Assembly (NCBI GenBank): GCA_018296165.2 | Contig: JACKQL020000057.1 | Coordinates: forward strand, 186,001-250,000 | Source of the DNA: Termitomyces sp. T153 | Taxonomy: Eukaryota; Basidiomycota; Agaricomycetes; Agaricales; Lyophyllaceae | Length of the DNA: 64,000 bases | Direction of reading: 5' to 3' | In this document: in pieces, positions 20,323 to 32,550 of the stretch | Position numbering within the stretch: the first letter of the stretch is position 1 | How the letters are laid out: the number at the start of each line of letters is the position of its first letter | Made by a program: the position numbers and the translations under genes | Notes under the pieces: model-generated | The model's database searches: none | What the model was told of the DNA's origin: nothing | The model's input: only the letters and a program-made list of their open reading frames with translations

Positions 20323-22767
20323 TCATACATTTATCGCACTCCTCTCTTCTACAACCGTATCAGTCGAATAAGTCCTCGTGCTCTGAACCACGTTCCGTAT
20401 AGCCTATCATAATCCAACGTCAAATCGCAGTACAAGAATAAACAAACAAACAACATACCCCATTAATCGGTCTCGAATAATCAACATGATCACGCAGACT
20501 CGCAGAACTAGAATACTGACTCGAAGCGAGTCGCGGTCTCAGTTGTGGCGTCAGCAAATCCTCAAGCACCCGTGAGTTTTCCGTATTTGTAGGAGACGGT
20601 AAGGGCGGCAACGTAGCCGGCGGCCATAACCCATACCCATGGGTTTCGATCGGTCGTAGGGTAGGCTTGTTAGGTCGGTCGAGGGTCACGGTGGTTCCGC
20701 GTAGGAAAGACGCCGGAGGCTGCGGCTGTGGCTGTGGCTGCGGCGGGTATAGTTTCTGTAAGGGCAGAGAGTAGCTTGAGCTGGACTTGTATGTCATTTT
20801 GTTGTTGTTGTTGTTGTTGTTGGCGACGACGATGGTGGGGAGAGAACCTCGGGTGGGACGAAGACGATCAACGAGGTTCTTTAGGCTTAGATTGTGATTG
20901 TTGGCCCGCGGGGGAGAGGTCGGGTCTATGAGTCCGTGCTCGGATGGGACGTGGCCGTACGTGTCCCCACACGAAGAATCTGCATACATATGTCCATGGG
21001 ATGAAGTGGGTATATGATCGACGAGGTTCTTTAGGCTTGGATTAGCCCGCGGGGGAGAAGTTGAATCGGTGAGTTGTAAAAGTCCATGCTCGGACGACGG
21101 GGGAGGTGGGACGTGGCCGTAAGAGAGCGCCTTGACGTACATGTCACCACTCAAATGTCCATGCGATGAAGTGGGTGTGTAGAAATGTCCGTGACATGAA
21201 GAGGTACTTGCGTTGAGATGTCCATTTGAAGATGTACCCGCGTATAGGGATGGCAAACTACTCCTCGCATCTGCACCGAGGGGTCCATGAACTGACTCGT
21301 ACCATGCAGATGGTGGGGGCATGACGGAATGATGAGCGTTGACATATATCAGTTCGGCCCCTGCCAGAGGTGGCTGATTTTGAGCATGCGAAAACCCACT
21401 CTCCGAACTATTGCCATTGTGTTCGGCCCCTACAAACTCAGCTCCAGAATGTGCCATTTCGCTGGTGTGCGTTACGCTGCCTAGTCGCTGGAACGATCCA
21501 TTCGAGTGTCTCCTGACATCTTGCGTGTAAAATAGTGCATCGTCATCGCCGGCAAGTGGTGGCTGCCAAGGAATAAACTGCAAACCAGCAGAACTCCCAA
21601 AACCTCCAGACCGATAGCGCGTTCCTTGACGACGACGCTTGCATATAAAGAAAAGAACGATAACTGCTATTATGATGACGCAGGTGCCCGCCACTGCAAC
21701 ACCGACTATTGCTCCAGTGTCGCGTGCAAATCTGCAAAGTCTCGTCGTATCTGTTTCCAATAATCTCCGCGATTTTTCAGGACTTACCCGTTTGGCCCTT
21801 TCGGATTATCGGTGCTCAAGACTCCTGGTTCGAGCGAAGTCGATGTTGATATGGCACCATTGCGATGGGAGGTAAGTGTGGTTGAAATGGTCTTGGTCGA
21901 CAAGACAGCTGGGATCTTCGTTGAAAAAATCGGGGACAAGCAACTTGTCCGAGATGGTTCTGGTGTTGGATCCTGTTGGATTGGATTGTCAACTTTTGAA
22001 GAACTAAAATACAGGCAATCAGAATCAGGGGTGGAAAATTGTTTGGTTGCGGCATACCTAGAAGAGGCGGGTGTATTACTAAAAGGCAAAAGGGTTGATG
22101 TAGAGGGTACAGGTAAAGTACTGCTGGCAGAAACGATGAAGGTTACAGATGATAATGCCGATAATGAATGTACAGATGAGTTGGGTATAGTGTCAGATGA
22201 TTCCGGAGAAGATGAAATCGGATTCGTTATGCTTGGAGATGTTGGCAAAATTGTCGTGTCAGAGATACTCATTATAGAGTGGGATGGAAGTAGTGGCGAC
22301 ATTAGTGTTTTCGATAATGAGATGAACGTCTCCGCGGAAGACGGTGTGATACTCGGGGTAGACGGAGACATGGATGTGGTGGTAGAGATTGACGTGAAAA
22401 GCGTTTCCCGGGGAAGCGGGGACTCTGATGTAGTTGTCAAAACTGAAGCCATGGAGAATCGAAGTGTGGAGATGGTCGTTTCGGGAGTAGGTGGTTTTGA
22501 AGCTCCCGTGGTCGTCGAAGCGCAGAACGAGGACGCTGTAGCACGAAGTTCGGATAGTGGTTGAAGTGTATACGATGAGCAGTAGCTAGAGGTATCATCG
22601 AATGATGGCGCTACACCCCTTGGAAGATACCCGAGATGATGAACCAACGACGCGAGTGGGGTCGGTTGCCCAGCTTCCTTGAAGATTTGCGGAGGTGAGA
22701 GTGGTGGTTGCAGAGGACTTTCGAATAGTCGAGGCGTAAATTTATAGCGATCCACCTCCGCTAGCAT
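20323..22767 (-). CDS. Mucin-like single-pass membrane protein, function unknown (both ends uncertain)
   Basis: Exon from 22767 reads a long Ser/Thr/Pro-rich region and joins, across a GT-AG intron near 21785, a strong membrane helix (GAIVGVAVAGTCVIIIAVIVL) followed by KRRR. This gives an outside-Ser/Thr, inside-basic topology like fungal Mid2/Wsc-style wall sensors, though no Wsc domain is seen. The cytoplasmic tail has His/Ser-rich repeats, an Asn run and two copies of a SLKNLVD unit. The last intron (about 20390-20458) leads to a short final exon whose frame I could not settle; the canonical model ends at 20323. No signal peptide precedes residue 1, so upstream exons probably exist (see 22768-23921). 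Confidence 0.6.
20800..20821. repeat. TTG trinucleotide repeat (poly-Asn in the coding strand)
   Basis: TTGTTGTTG.. repeats about seven times inside the cytoplasmic tail of the membrane protein and encodes an Asn run on the minus strand. Confidence 0.8.
20866..21126. repeat. Imperfect direct repeat inside the membrane-protein tail
   Basis: GATCGACGAGGTTCTTTAGG occurs at about 20866 and again at about 21016. Both copies run into GCCCGCGGGGGAGA, then CCGTGCTCGG or CCATGCTCGG, then GGGACGTGGCCGTA. The unit is about 150 bases and keeps frame, giving repeated SLKNLVD, SPPRAN and SEHGL segments. Confidence 0.75.
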
Positions 22768-23921
22768 CAGCGCAGATGCCTGCTGTCAAAGATGCTACAA
22801 GATAAGCGTGTCAATAGGAGGTCGTGGTCTGAAGAGGTTACTGACTCGGGGAGTCCGGAGAAGCAAGGAATTGTCGATCAGCCGCCTGTCTTGTACTTGG
22901 TGAGATGTTAAGGTTACTAGAATGTTTTAGTTTCCGCATTTAATAATTACGGTGGAGGGAAGCGAATAAGAACTTACAAACGGACACATTGCATTGCGCT
23001 ACATAGGCGAGTGAGCTCTCACCGGCACATCCGCTTTGCCCGAGCTATGCCGGTGAATGCCCCCTGAGCTCAGAGGTAAAAGAAAATGTAGAGAGTCATT
23101 GCAGCAACCGATGACGAACAGACTCCAAGAGGTATGTACCTGAATTGTGGTGTGCCTGAATTGGTCTATAATGTTCACAGGGAATTGAGACAGCAGGTAA
23201 CATGTGAAGGCGAATGTCCCGAGACACAGAATCAATTAGCGTGAAGAGTAGCTGCCAGTTGTCTTCCTAGCCACACGGTGTGTGGTTGAGTTTGAAATTG
23301 AGGGCTTGTACTAAAACGATGGAAGAAGAAAGTCAGCCTTGAAGCTTGAAGGATCATCTATTGAGGCTGACATTGTCCCCATGTGTACGAGCACAGTACA
23401 TCTCCTGATCCATGCCGGAAAGGCAGAATTCGGAAGACAACATTCATCCTGTCAATGGCTGGAGTACGGCAGTCACTGGCAGTCAGGGTCCGAGAAGTGA
23501 TGTCAGACTCACTGCCACCCATGCCGCTCTGTAGATAATACATTTTGGGTGCCGGTGAAAAGTCTTGGAAAGTTCATCCGACTTTTTGTCGGAATGACCC
23601 TAATAATAATAAATCCGTCAGTCTCAGAGCCGCTTGACGACAGAGACATAGAGCGAAGGCTGTGATTCAGATCCAACATCAGCACCCCTGACACCTGCAA
23701 TAACGTTAGATATAATTTATAGCATGTCAAGTTATCATGGCAGCGAAAATTGGGGCCTTCAATTATAAGGGAATTCCTACAAGAATCAATGAGTCAAGAC
23801 ACGACTTTCTGTTCCGACAAAAAAGAAAAGGATTGCAGCACAACTTGAGCTATCAGATCTTTTAGACTCGAGGGATATGATCTGTGATACATGATCCTGA
23901 ATGCATTGACGGTCAGCCGAT
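22768..23921. other. Unresolved region, possible cryptic exons
   Basis: No complete gene could be built. On the minus strand a signal-peptide-like exon begins MILCLGTFAFTCYLLSQF (start codon 23235) and ends at a GTACAT donor. A Cys-bearing reading, GQSGCAGESSLAYVAQCNVS, follows near 23040-22985 before a GTAAGT donor. These may be 5' exons of the membrane protein or of a separate secreted protein. Nothing was recognised at 23240-23920. Confidence 0.35.
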
Positions 23922-25403
23922 CTAACATACATGTTCTGGTTCTCCACCAGAACTGACGCGCGGCCCAAGATCCCTGCCGACCGTCCTCTCAAAGACCTCT
24001 AGCATGAAGTTGAACAAGGATCGAGTCAAAGCGGCATCCCAACGCCCTTTGGAATGCTCGTCACGAATAAAGGCATGCTGTGCTTGAACTTCAAGAAACT
24101 GATTGACAATGAGGTCGAGCCGTCAAAACTTATTAAAAGAAGACACACCGACACAGGGACGCATGCATCCTCCAATACCGAACGTATAAGGTCACGACCT
24201 GCTCGAGGGACATGTGTATCCTGTATTTCCTGACTGTCAGTTTCCTGTGACATGCGGTACCCAAAATGGGCACGCACTTGCTTCAAAAATCATCTGTGCA
24301 AAAAGTCGTAGCGAATCAGTCTCTATGGATGGTGATTTGGACATACCACCAGCTCGCCCTTGTCTGAGAGATCTCCCTCACGAACACGAATCAGTGTGTC
24401 ATCACTCTTCCCTTTTCCCAATGACGCGCTATGTATATCAGTCGCGAAAAAGCAGACGGAAGCCAAGATACGAGGGTCAAAAGCTGCCTGAAATTAGCTA
24501 ATGGTCAGAACCGACAAGTTGAAAGGGGAAAAGAACGAATTGGAAACACACCCGAAACGCCTGACATCAGAAGTCATTACGAAATAGAATCAGGAAGTTG
24601 TTTAGAACATACAAGATGGCCACCGAGACACATTCCAGTGGCTTGAGTATTCAATAAGTCATTAGATAAGATACGACGGAGAGAGGTCAACCTGCTATGC
24701 GACCATTACAGTTGTTTAAAGATGTAAGAAGATCGATTGAGAGTGTAGCGTCCTTATCCAGAGGGCTATATGATCAAGCTCCTGGGGTTCTTATATCTGA
24801 TCATACCTCGTCATAAGCGGTGACTTCCTTTTCAATCTATCGTTGGAATGAGGCACGTAACAACTCCTCAGACTTTTCCAACTCGCCTTGTATCGGTTAC
24901 CTCTATCGGTGCCTGGACGAATGATTCGAGTGAACTTGAGCAATGATCAACAAGGGAACAAACACACCTTCCGCATCATAAGGGATTGGTTCAGAACCCT
25001 CAAATTCATGATAGATAGAAGGACAAGCTGTGTCAGTAACATGATAACCTGATTCCTCAAGGATTCAAGATAATGTGCGACACACCAACAACATAGCCGT
25101 GACTTGCGATTTGACCTGCAAAGCGTTCGACAGGACCTGTCACCTGGTAAATTTCACTTTGTCGACCGACCCACAGTGTCAACAGGGCGTTGTTCTTTCA
25201 AAGGTCTACGGATACCTGAAAACCACAACACCTGCACGGTCACAAAAGATAAGAAGTTATCGTGCTGATGAGTGATGCTATACTGGACCTGGAAACTTGG
25301 CCTGAGGGTAGTTGGGAATACTGGGTGAGATCACAAAGATCCTGATAGGGTACCTATTATCGAGTTTGCTAGGGACGTCGTAAAATGTTTTTGTGACGAG
25401 CAT
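23922..25403 (-). CDS. Dienelactone hydrolase family protein with an apparent frameshift
   Basis: Alpha/beta hydrolase of the carboxymethylenebutenolidase type. Many small exons reconstruct from ATG 25403: YDVPSKLDNRYPIRIFVISP, EIYQVTGPVERFAGQIASHG, CPSIYHEFEGSEPIPYDAEG, TDRGNRYK, ATGMCLGGHL (nucleophile Cys in G-x-C-x-G), AFDPRILASVCFFATDIHSA, DTHVPRAGRDLIR (Asp) and VQAQHAFIRDEHSKGRWD (His). The triad is therefore present. One intron uses a GC donor (AAG|GCGAGT, about 24880). The mini-exon 24293-24278 is 16 bases where an in-frame 15 or 18 is needed; it reads MIF then an off-frame AAGCAA, so a 2-base loss or a weak alternative splice is implied. The 3' end (..EPEHVC) is the first stop and could be followed by another exon. 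Confidence 0.8.
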
Positions 25404-25749
25404 GACTTGTAGGATATGGAGAAGTGCAAGTTATTTTTAGATATCTTGAAGCTGTCAACTGCACAAGTATGTATGTACGTAATGATCCACTTGGATTTCT
25501 TCGGTTCTTGTTTAACCTGGCATGGTCAGGCAAGCTGTATCTCTAGATATTCATTGAGTTGCATGTGTACATTCCCTTCTGCGCTCGAGCTACTGTGCCA
25601 GCGAAACAAATTTGTTTCATGATTCATTGCACGTTTACATCAATTACAGACGTGATCCCACGAACGTGTCTTGTTATATCCTAACAAAAACCTGACACCA
25701 CGGATGAAACTGTACCTTTCCTTTTCCCATAACTTTCCGACTTAGAATA
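25404..25749. promoter_or_regulatory. Divergent promoter between hydrolase and GNAT-like genes
   Basis: About 350 bases between two opposed start codons. AT-rich, no coding potential or repeats recognised. Confidence 0.4.
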
Positions 25750-26612
25750 ATGGTTCAACGCGATGCGAAAATTCGTCGCTTCGAGCCTTCGGACGATAAG
25801 GTAGTTCGGTTTGCCATTGGAAAAGCCGCGATGGAGTCGTTGGCCGTCGCTAATCGTCGGGGTGTGTTGGCCTCCATCCGGTTTATGCTTAACTTTCTGA
25901 AATTTTCAATCAATCAACAGCCTATATGCATCCTTTGGTTATCGCTGCTTGGATGCTATTGTCATACGTGATTATCAGCTTCCTGAATCTGTGGCCAGTA
26001 GAGAAAAATGGTATAATGGGTTACCTCCGACCTATTCCTATGCTGGCAGCATCTACGGTCCCCATAATGTTTCTGATCGATTGGTGAGCATTCATATCAT
26101 GCTTTGATATGGTTTTGACATACACCAGGCTTAATCGTCCGGGGTTCGAACAGGAAGCGCAGGAAGTCCTTCATGGGCCTGACATGATAGATATGCACGC
26201 GTATTACTCTCGCCAGACTGCCTCTGGATTGTGGATTTGTGAATTCGGCGACCATTTTGTTGGCCTCATTGCACTTGACGCCAATCCCGAAATGGCCACA
26301 AAGACCAGAAAGAATTCATCCAACAAAACCCCTGTCTCTGCGATCATCAGACATTTCTACGTCGACGAGGTTTATCGAAGCTCAGGAATCCAGGAAGATT
26401 TACTTACCTATGCGCTACGAATGGCTTTCGATGCTGAGCCTGGATTGAAGGTTGTCAACGCCTATGACTCTCAGCTCATCCCTTACGTTCGTACTTGCCT
26501 CCGAGATGCGTCCTTCGTTCTTCAAGAAACTACAAAGAAAATTGGAGTATTGGGTTGGCAGCTTGGGAGGAGATCATTGTCTCGAGAGGAGTGGGAGAAA
26601 AAAAACAAGTAG
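25750..26612 (+). CDS. GNAT-like protein with two membrane segments
   Basis: Three exons (25750-25861, 25921-26083, 26129-26612) give 252 residues. Residues ~40-62 (HPLVIAAWMLLSYVIISFL) and ~72-92 are hydrophobic, consistent with a membrane hairpin. The rest resembles an N-acetyltransferase fold: FVGLIALDAN, then IIRHFYVDEVYRSSGIQEDLL, where the second block corresponds to the acetyl-CoA binding strand-loop-helix, though the usual R/Q-x-x-G-x-G/A is degenerate (RSSGIQ). Activity is therefore uncertain. It lies 104 bases upstream of ELP5 on the same strand. Confidence 0.72.
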
Positions 26613-26716
26613 ACTCCCGTATATAGCCTTTCTATCTTACATATTTCGAGAGTAACGTCGACCACAATGATAATGATCGCGTTCTTGATTGGTTAACTTA
26701 CAGTGTATAGTCTATT

Positions 26717-27975
26717 ATGGCACTACTTTCATCATCATTATTCAACGACTCCTCATGGTCCCAGCAACCTTTTGTCCTTCTCCAGTCCTCCGTGGCTCAA
26801 TCGAGTATACCGCTTCTCCGTCGAATTCTGGAAAACAATCTTAAGACGCATCAAAATTGCACTTTGTTGTTCTCGTTCATCTATCCCCCGACAGACCTCC
26901 TAGGAGATGTTTCGTCCCCTGCCGAAAACGTTCGGGTGTTTGACTGGCTTAAAGCTGTGCCTGACTATGCTAGTGACTGGTCTGATCCACGAGTGAAGAT
27001 CTTCAATGCCGTGGAGAAAGGTAAGAAGGTGTATCGAGCTATCTGTAATATTCTTGACTCCCACATGCAGCTCCTTCGGGTTCTATCCAGATTATCATCG
27101 ACTCTGTGGACATCCTCTGTTCTGACATAGGATCGATGTCTGAGACGTACAAATTTCTCTCCGACTTGCTCAATCTTGTTCGTGCACGCCCAAGTACTTG
27201 CTTCATTTGATCAATCCACCTGACATCTGCTCACCGGGCAAGCAGGCCCTTCTCGTCTGATAGTACATGGGATGCGTCCATCGCAGCTCGTACCTCTTCT
27301 CATTCAACCAACGTTTTCATCGCCCCTTGTGCAACTGGTAGCCCATCCTGTCGTCCTTCTTACATATCTTGCAAAAGATTATCTCACACCACCTCCCCCT
27401 TCTACTCTTCGAGCCAAGTTCTGGAACGTCTTCCTTCCTCTCAGCGAGCGTATCCACGATGTCGAACGTCTTGTGTATGGAACTAATGGAGAGGGCAGTG
27501 GAGGGGTAGCCGAAATTGCGTTCGAAATACTTGTCAGGAGTGGGGAAGGTAGAAGACGTGGCATCGAAAGAGAAATCGAGGGTTGGTCTGTGAAAGATGG
27601 ACCCTGCAATCTCACGAAACTCGAGAGTTTGAAAGGAGTGTGGACTAAGAAGGCTATTGCTGAGGTGAGCTGTTTCATGATTCTACATGGTAATTTATTC
27701 ATCCGACTAGGCTGGTCCTGATCCGACACAAAATATTTCGTTCAACTTGAGCCTCACACCATCTCAGCAAGAGTCGCGTGCTCAGGTGCCTCTTCCGTAT
27801 GTGCATGAAGGTGAGCAAATGCTTTCGAGCTTATTATTTACTTGATCTCGAAGCATTCATCGTAGGTGACCCTATGAACAAAGGAAATCGTGATGCCACG
27901 GCTGCGATATTCTATGATCCAGATTCTGCAGACGACATCGACGACGATGATCCTGACGAGGATCTGGACATATAA
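26717..27975 (+). CDS. ELP5: Elongator complex protein 5
   Basis: Subunit of the Elp4-5-6 ring of Elongator, which modifies wobble uridines in tRNA. Five exons (26717-27020, 27071-27193, 27246-27664, 27711-27810, 27866-27975) give 351 residues. The N-terminal RecA-like part has IQIIIDSVDIL. The C-terminal signature is strong: ISFNLSLTPSQQESRAQVPL, then IFYDPDSADDIDDDDPDEDL, the acidic tail typical of ELP5. It converges on the Ser-rich gene with 118 bases between stop codons. Confidence 0.9.
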
Positions 27976-28093
27976 ATTCGTCATGCTAATATGTTCATTG
28001 TACTGGTATTTGTTTGCATTACGTCTACTGTACATGAGAGAACAAAAGTACATCAACATGAACAATGACAATCAACAATTGCTATTCGAACTA

Positions 28094-30680
28094 TCATGCG
28101 AATTTAGTCAAATGGGAGAGAGTGGGCAATGAGAAACGTTGATGCTTTTTCCTATTCACGTCGAAGTCTCTTCGCTTCAAACTAGCCGTCCCAGGGATAG
28201 ATGCCCAAGACGGTTCCATAGGTATTTCGTCTTCAGGATGATTACTTATGGAATTGGAGAGAGACCCGAGACCGTGGGTGTTGTTTAATTGGGCGCCGCC
28301 CGAAATGGAAGATAAGCTCACAGCGGGAAGGACGATAGCAGACCTTGGTCGTTGACGATCATGGGCGACTGCGACAACGGACGAACTGGACTGAGAAACC
28401 GAACGACGGGTATTTGACAAGATGGAGAGGGAGAGTCTTCGTTTTGATTTGATTTCCTCAAGCGTTTTGGGTCGAGCGTCAATTTCAAGCCTCCTGACAC
28501 TATCCTCAGTACGGTCAAGGTCGTTCATACGTTCATCCGGGATATCTGTCATCGGAGTCTGGTATGAGCAACTCGAAGAAGTGATCCTGATGACCGGAGG
28601 GCTTGTTGAATTTTGACTACGTCTCAAAGAAGCCGAGCTCGGAATGAACATTTCAGGCGTAACAGGTCTCCTTCGAGTGAGACAGCTCTGGAGGCCTGTC
28701 AGCATGTGGCCGAGAGTACTAGTGTACAATTATTATAGGACATACCGACAAGCCTGGAGGCAAAGGCAATAATTGGCTGCCTCCTACTGCCATTAGGGAA
28801 TCCTCCCTTCGCAAGCCAGCTTCCGTCGATGGATCACCAATATCATTAGAATGGGTCAAAGGATAGGCATTTCGGAAACCGTCTTGAGATATCTGAGTTC
28901 TGTTATTTGAGATGCTTCCTTCGAGCTTTGCATTCGGAAAAAGAGAGAGAAACTTCTTCATTTTTCTTCCTAAAGTTTTGAACCTGGTTATCATAGCTGA
29001 GGTCTTGGTCCCTCTCGTCGATTCCTGGGGAAGCCCTGGATCCCCAGATGTTTCAGAAGCAGAAGACGACGATACATTGGGACGAATGTTGGCCAACGGG
29101 TAGTCGGGGTGGATGGAGATATCGGGTCCCCAAGACGACGATACTACTGCTGAAGCATACTCGACTGTGCTGGAATCGGCAATAGGAAGATCGATTACGG
29201 GTGACTCCGGTGCTGGGGCTGTGATGAAGGGAGAAAGCGTGAGGGGAGGGGAGGGGAACTCCAAAGCAGTTATATCAGCTACTGTACCGGTAGCTTCTGA
29301 AACGCTCAGAGGTGAAGATGAAATCGAGGAATTTTGAGTATGTGAATTGTCTTGTCCATGATTATGCCTTGGGGAATTGCGGCGACTGACGTCTAGAGTC
29401 GTGTCAAGACTGCCCGGCAATGACAAGGTCGTCAACATAGGACTAGTAGGCACTTCCAGCTCAGTAGAGGAATCGTTCTTGTTGGTACCGGTAGCTTCCG
29501 AAACGCTCAGAGGTGAAGATAACAGCGGGGAATCTTGAGTATGTGAATTGTCTTGTGCATGATGATGTCTTGGGGAATTGCGGCGACTGACGTCTAGAGT
29601 CGTGTCAAGACTGCCCGGCAACGACAAGGTCGTCAACATAGGAATAGTAGGCACTTCCAGCTCAGTAGAGGAATCATTATTGTTGTACAGATCGAAAGTG
29701 TTGAAAGGCTGAGATCGACTAGGATTCAGCATCTGTTCGGGCCGAATGTCATATGAACCAGACTCAATGCGCAGCGAGTTAAATGTATCAAAAGAAGTTT
29801 CCCAAGAGGGAGAAGTTGAAAATTCCAGAGAAGGGCAGTATCCCTGCCCATGATACGAGTGTCGGCAAGGCACAGCATTATTGGATGATGTCGGAGACGA
29901 AAAAAAAATGGGCGAGACAGGGTCGGGAGATGGATGAGAGGACGATGAAGAGCGATTAAAGGATGCAAGTAAATCGATATGTGGGGGATGACCGTGGTTT
30001 GAATTTTGCGTAGAGAGCGTGAGGGATGCTAGTGGGGATGTTGCATAATCGTGACTTGAAGTCGAGGGGAAAATCTTGCTAATGGAATCACTGGAGACAT
30101 CACATATGCGGGGTTTACTGACAACAGAAGCAGATTGGGTGCGGTCTTCTTCATTTGCATACCTAGAAAACTCGATTGGTCCCCTGACTGGGGTTGAATA
30201 AGATGTAGTTATTGAACTGTCCTGCAGATGCGGAAGACGTTAGAAGAAAAGGAGACGCGTCATATAATCATGATATTGCACCCCAGACATTGAACGAGAT
30301 GTATTGGTGTCAAACTACAGGTTCTCAGTACCTCTGCATGATATTTCACTGACGAGACTTGCCTGAGTAGATCTGGTCAAGCCTGAGCCATCGGATGGAA
30401 TTGAAATGTTGTCACTCCAACCTAGATGGTCTGTTGAACGTGACACAGTCGTATCAACGTTAACGCGTTTGACGGTCTTAGACAGGGTTTGAGACAGGCG
30501 TTTCTGAAAACGACGGATGTGATCAAAATGCAAAGAGTCGGCTGAGAGCAAGGAAGAGACACCAGGGAAGGTATTAGATCTCTGATGAAGGAATTTGGAA
30601 GCAGACGTTGGCCAAGCGCCTGGGACAACTGGCGACGGGCTTCGAGGGACGGGCTCAATAGCGGTCTCACGACTGCTCAT
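28094..30680 (-). CDS. Ser-rich disordered protein of unknown function with an internal 67-residue duplication
   Basis: Three exons (30680-30363, 30221-28746, 28687-28094) join in frame to 795 residues. The first intron has a GC donor (CAG|GCAAGT). No known domain is visible. The protein is rich in Ser, Pro and Thr; basic patches occur at RFKTLGRKMKKFLSLFP (central) and near the C-terminus (LKRRDFDVNRKKHQRF). Two copies of a 67-residue unit containing TTLSLPGSLDTTLDVSRRNS lie in the middle. A cytoskeletal or signalling scaffold is conceivable, but I assign no function. Confidence 0.72.
29285..29686. repeat. 201-base in-frame tandem duplication
   Basis: Copies begin at 29285 and 29486, exactly 201 bases (67 codons) apart. 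Differences are few and mostly single bases (for example AGTAGG and CAGCGGGG variants), so the duplication looks recent. It lies inside the Ser-rich protein gene. Confidence 0.9.
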
Positions 30681-30825
30681 CGAAGGCAGTCAAAACGCGC
30701 CGCAGATGAAGTTCATGTCGCGTCGTTCTTGTGACATTAATGTCACAGCGCGATTATTACTCCAGAATTCCATGTCTATTCCACATCTATAGCCAGCATA
30801 CGTGTTATTCTGAGTAAGAGGGTTC

Positions 30826-32365
<1,540 letters not shown>

Positions 32366-32550
32366 TGTCAAAAAGGACGAAACCGCTGGCAGCTCTCGAT
32401 CAAAAACTTGTTTCAATGACCACGTGACACATAGAGCCTCCGGTGCGCACCTAACCTTAGGTTAGGGCCTATCTCTATCTTTTCCAAGGAAACTTCCTGA
32501 TTTCTTCTGATTCCAGCAGGATTCCAGCAGGATTCCAGCATCTACTTCCA
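32366..32550. promoter_or_regulatory. Divergent promoter with palindrome and short direct repeats
   Basis: Contains the palindrome CCTAACCT-T-AGGTTAGG followed by G, giving a TTAGG-TTAGGG motif (about 32451-32468). Three copies of ATTCCAGCA(GG) lie at about 32510-32540, just before the AspRS ATG. It serves both AAT (-) and AspRS (+). Confidence 0.6.

Noticed and set aside
23358..23730. Two overlapping minus-strand frames between the membrane protein and the hydrolase
   Set aside because: No domain, no splice logic linking them to neighbours; left as unresolved sequence.
32451..32468. Chromosome end or telomere remnant
   Set aside because: Only a single TTAGG-TTAGGG motif within an active-looking divergent promoter; no tandem array.
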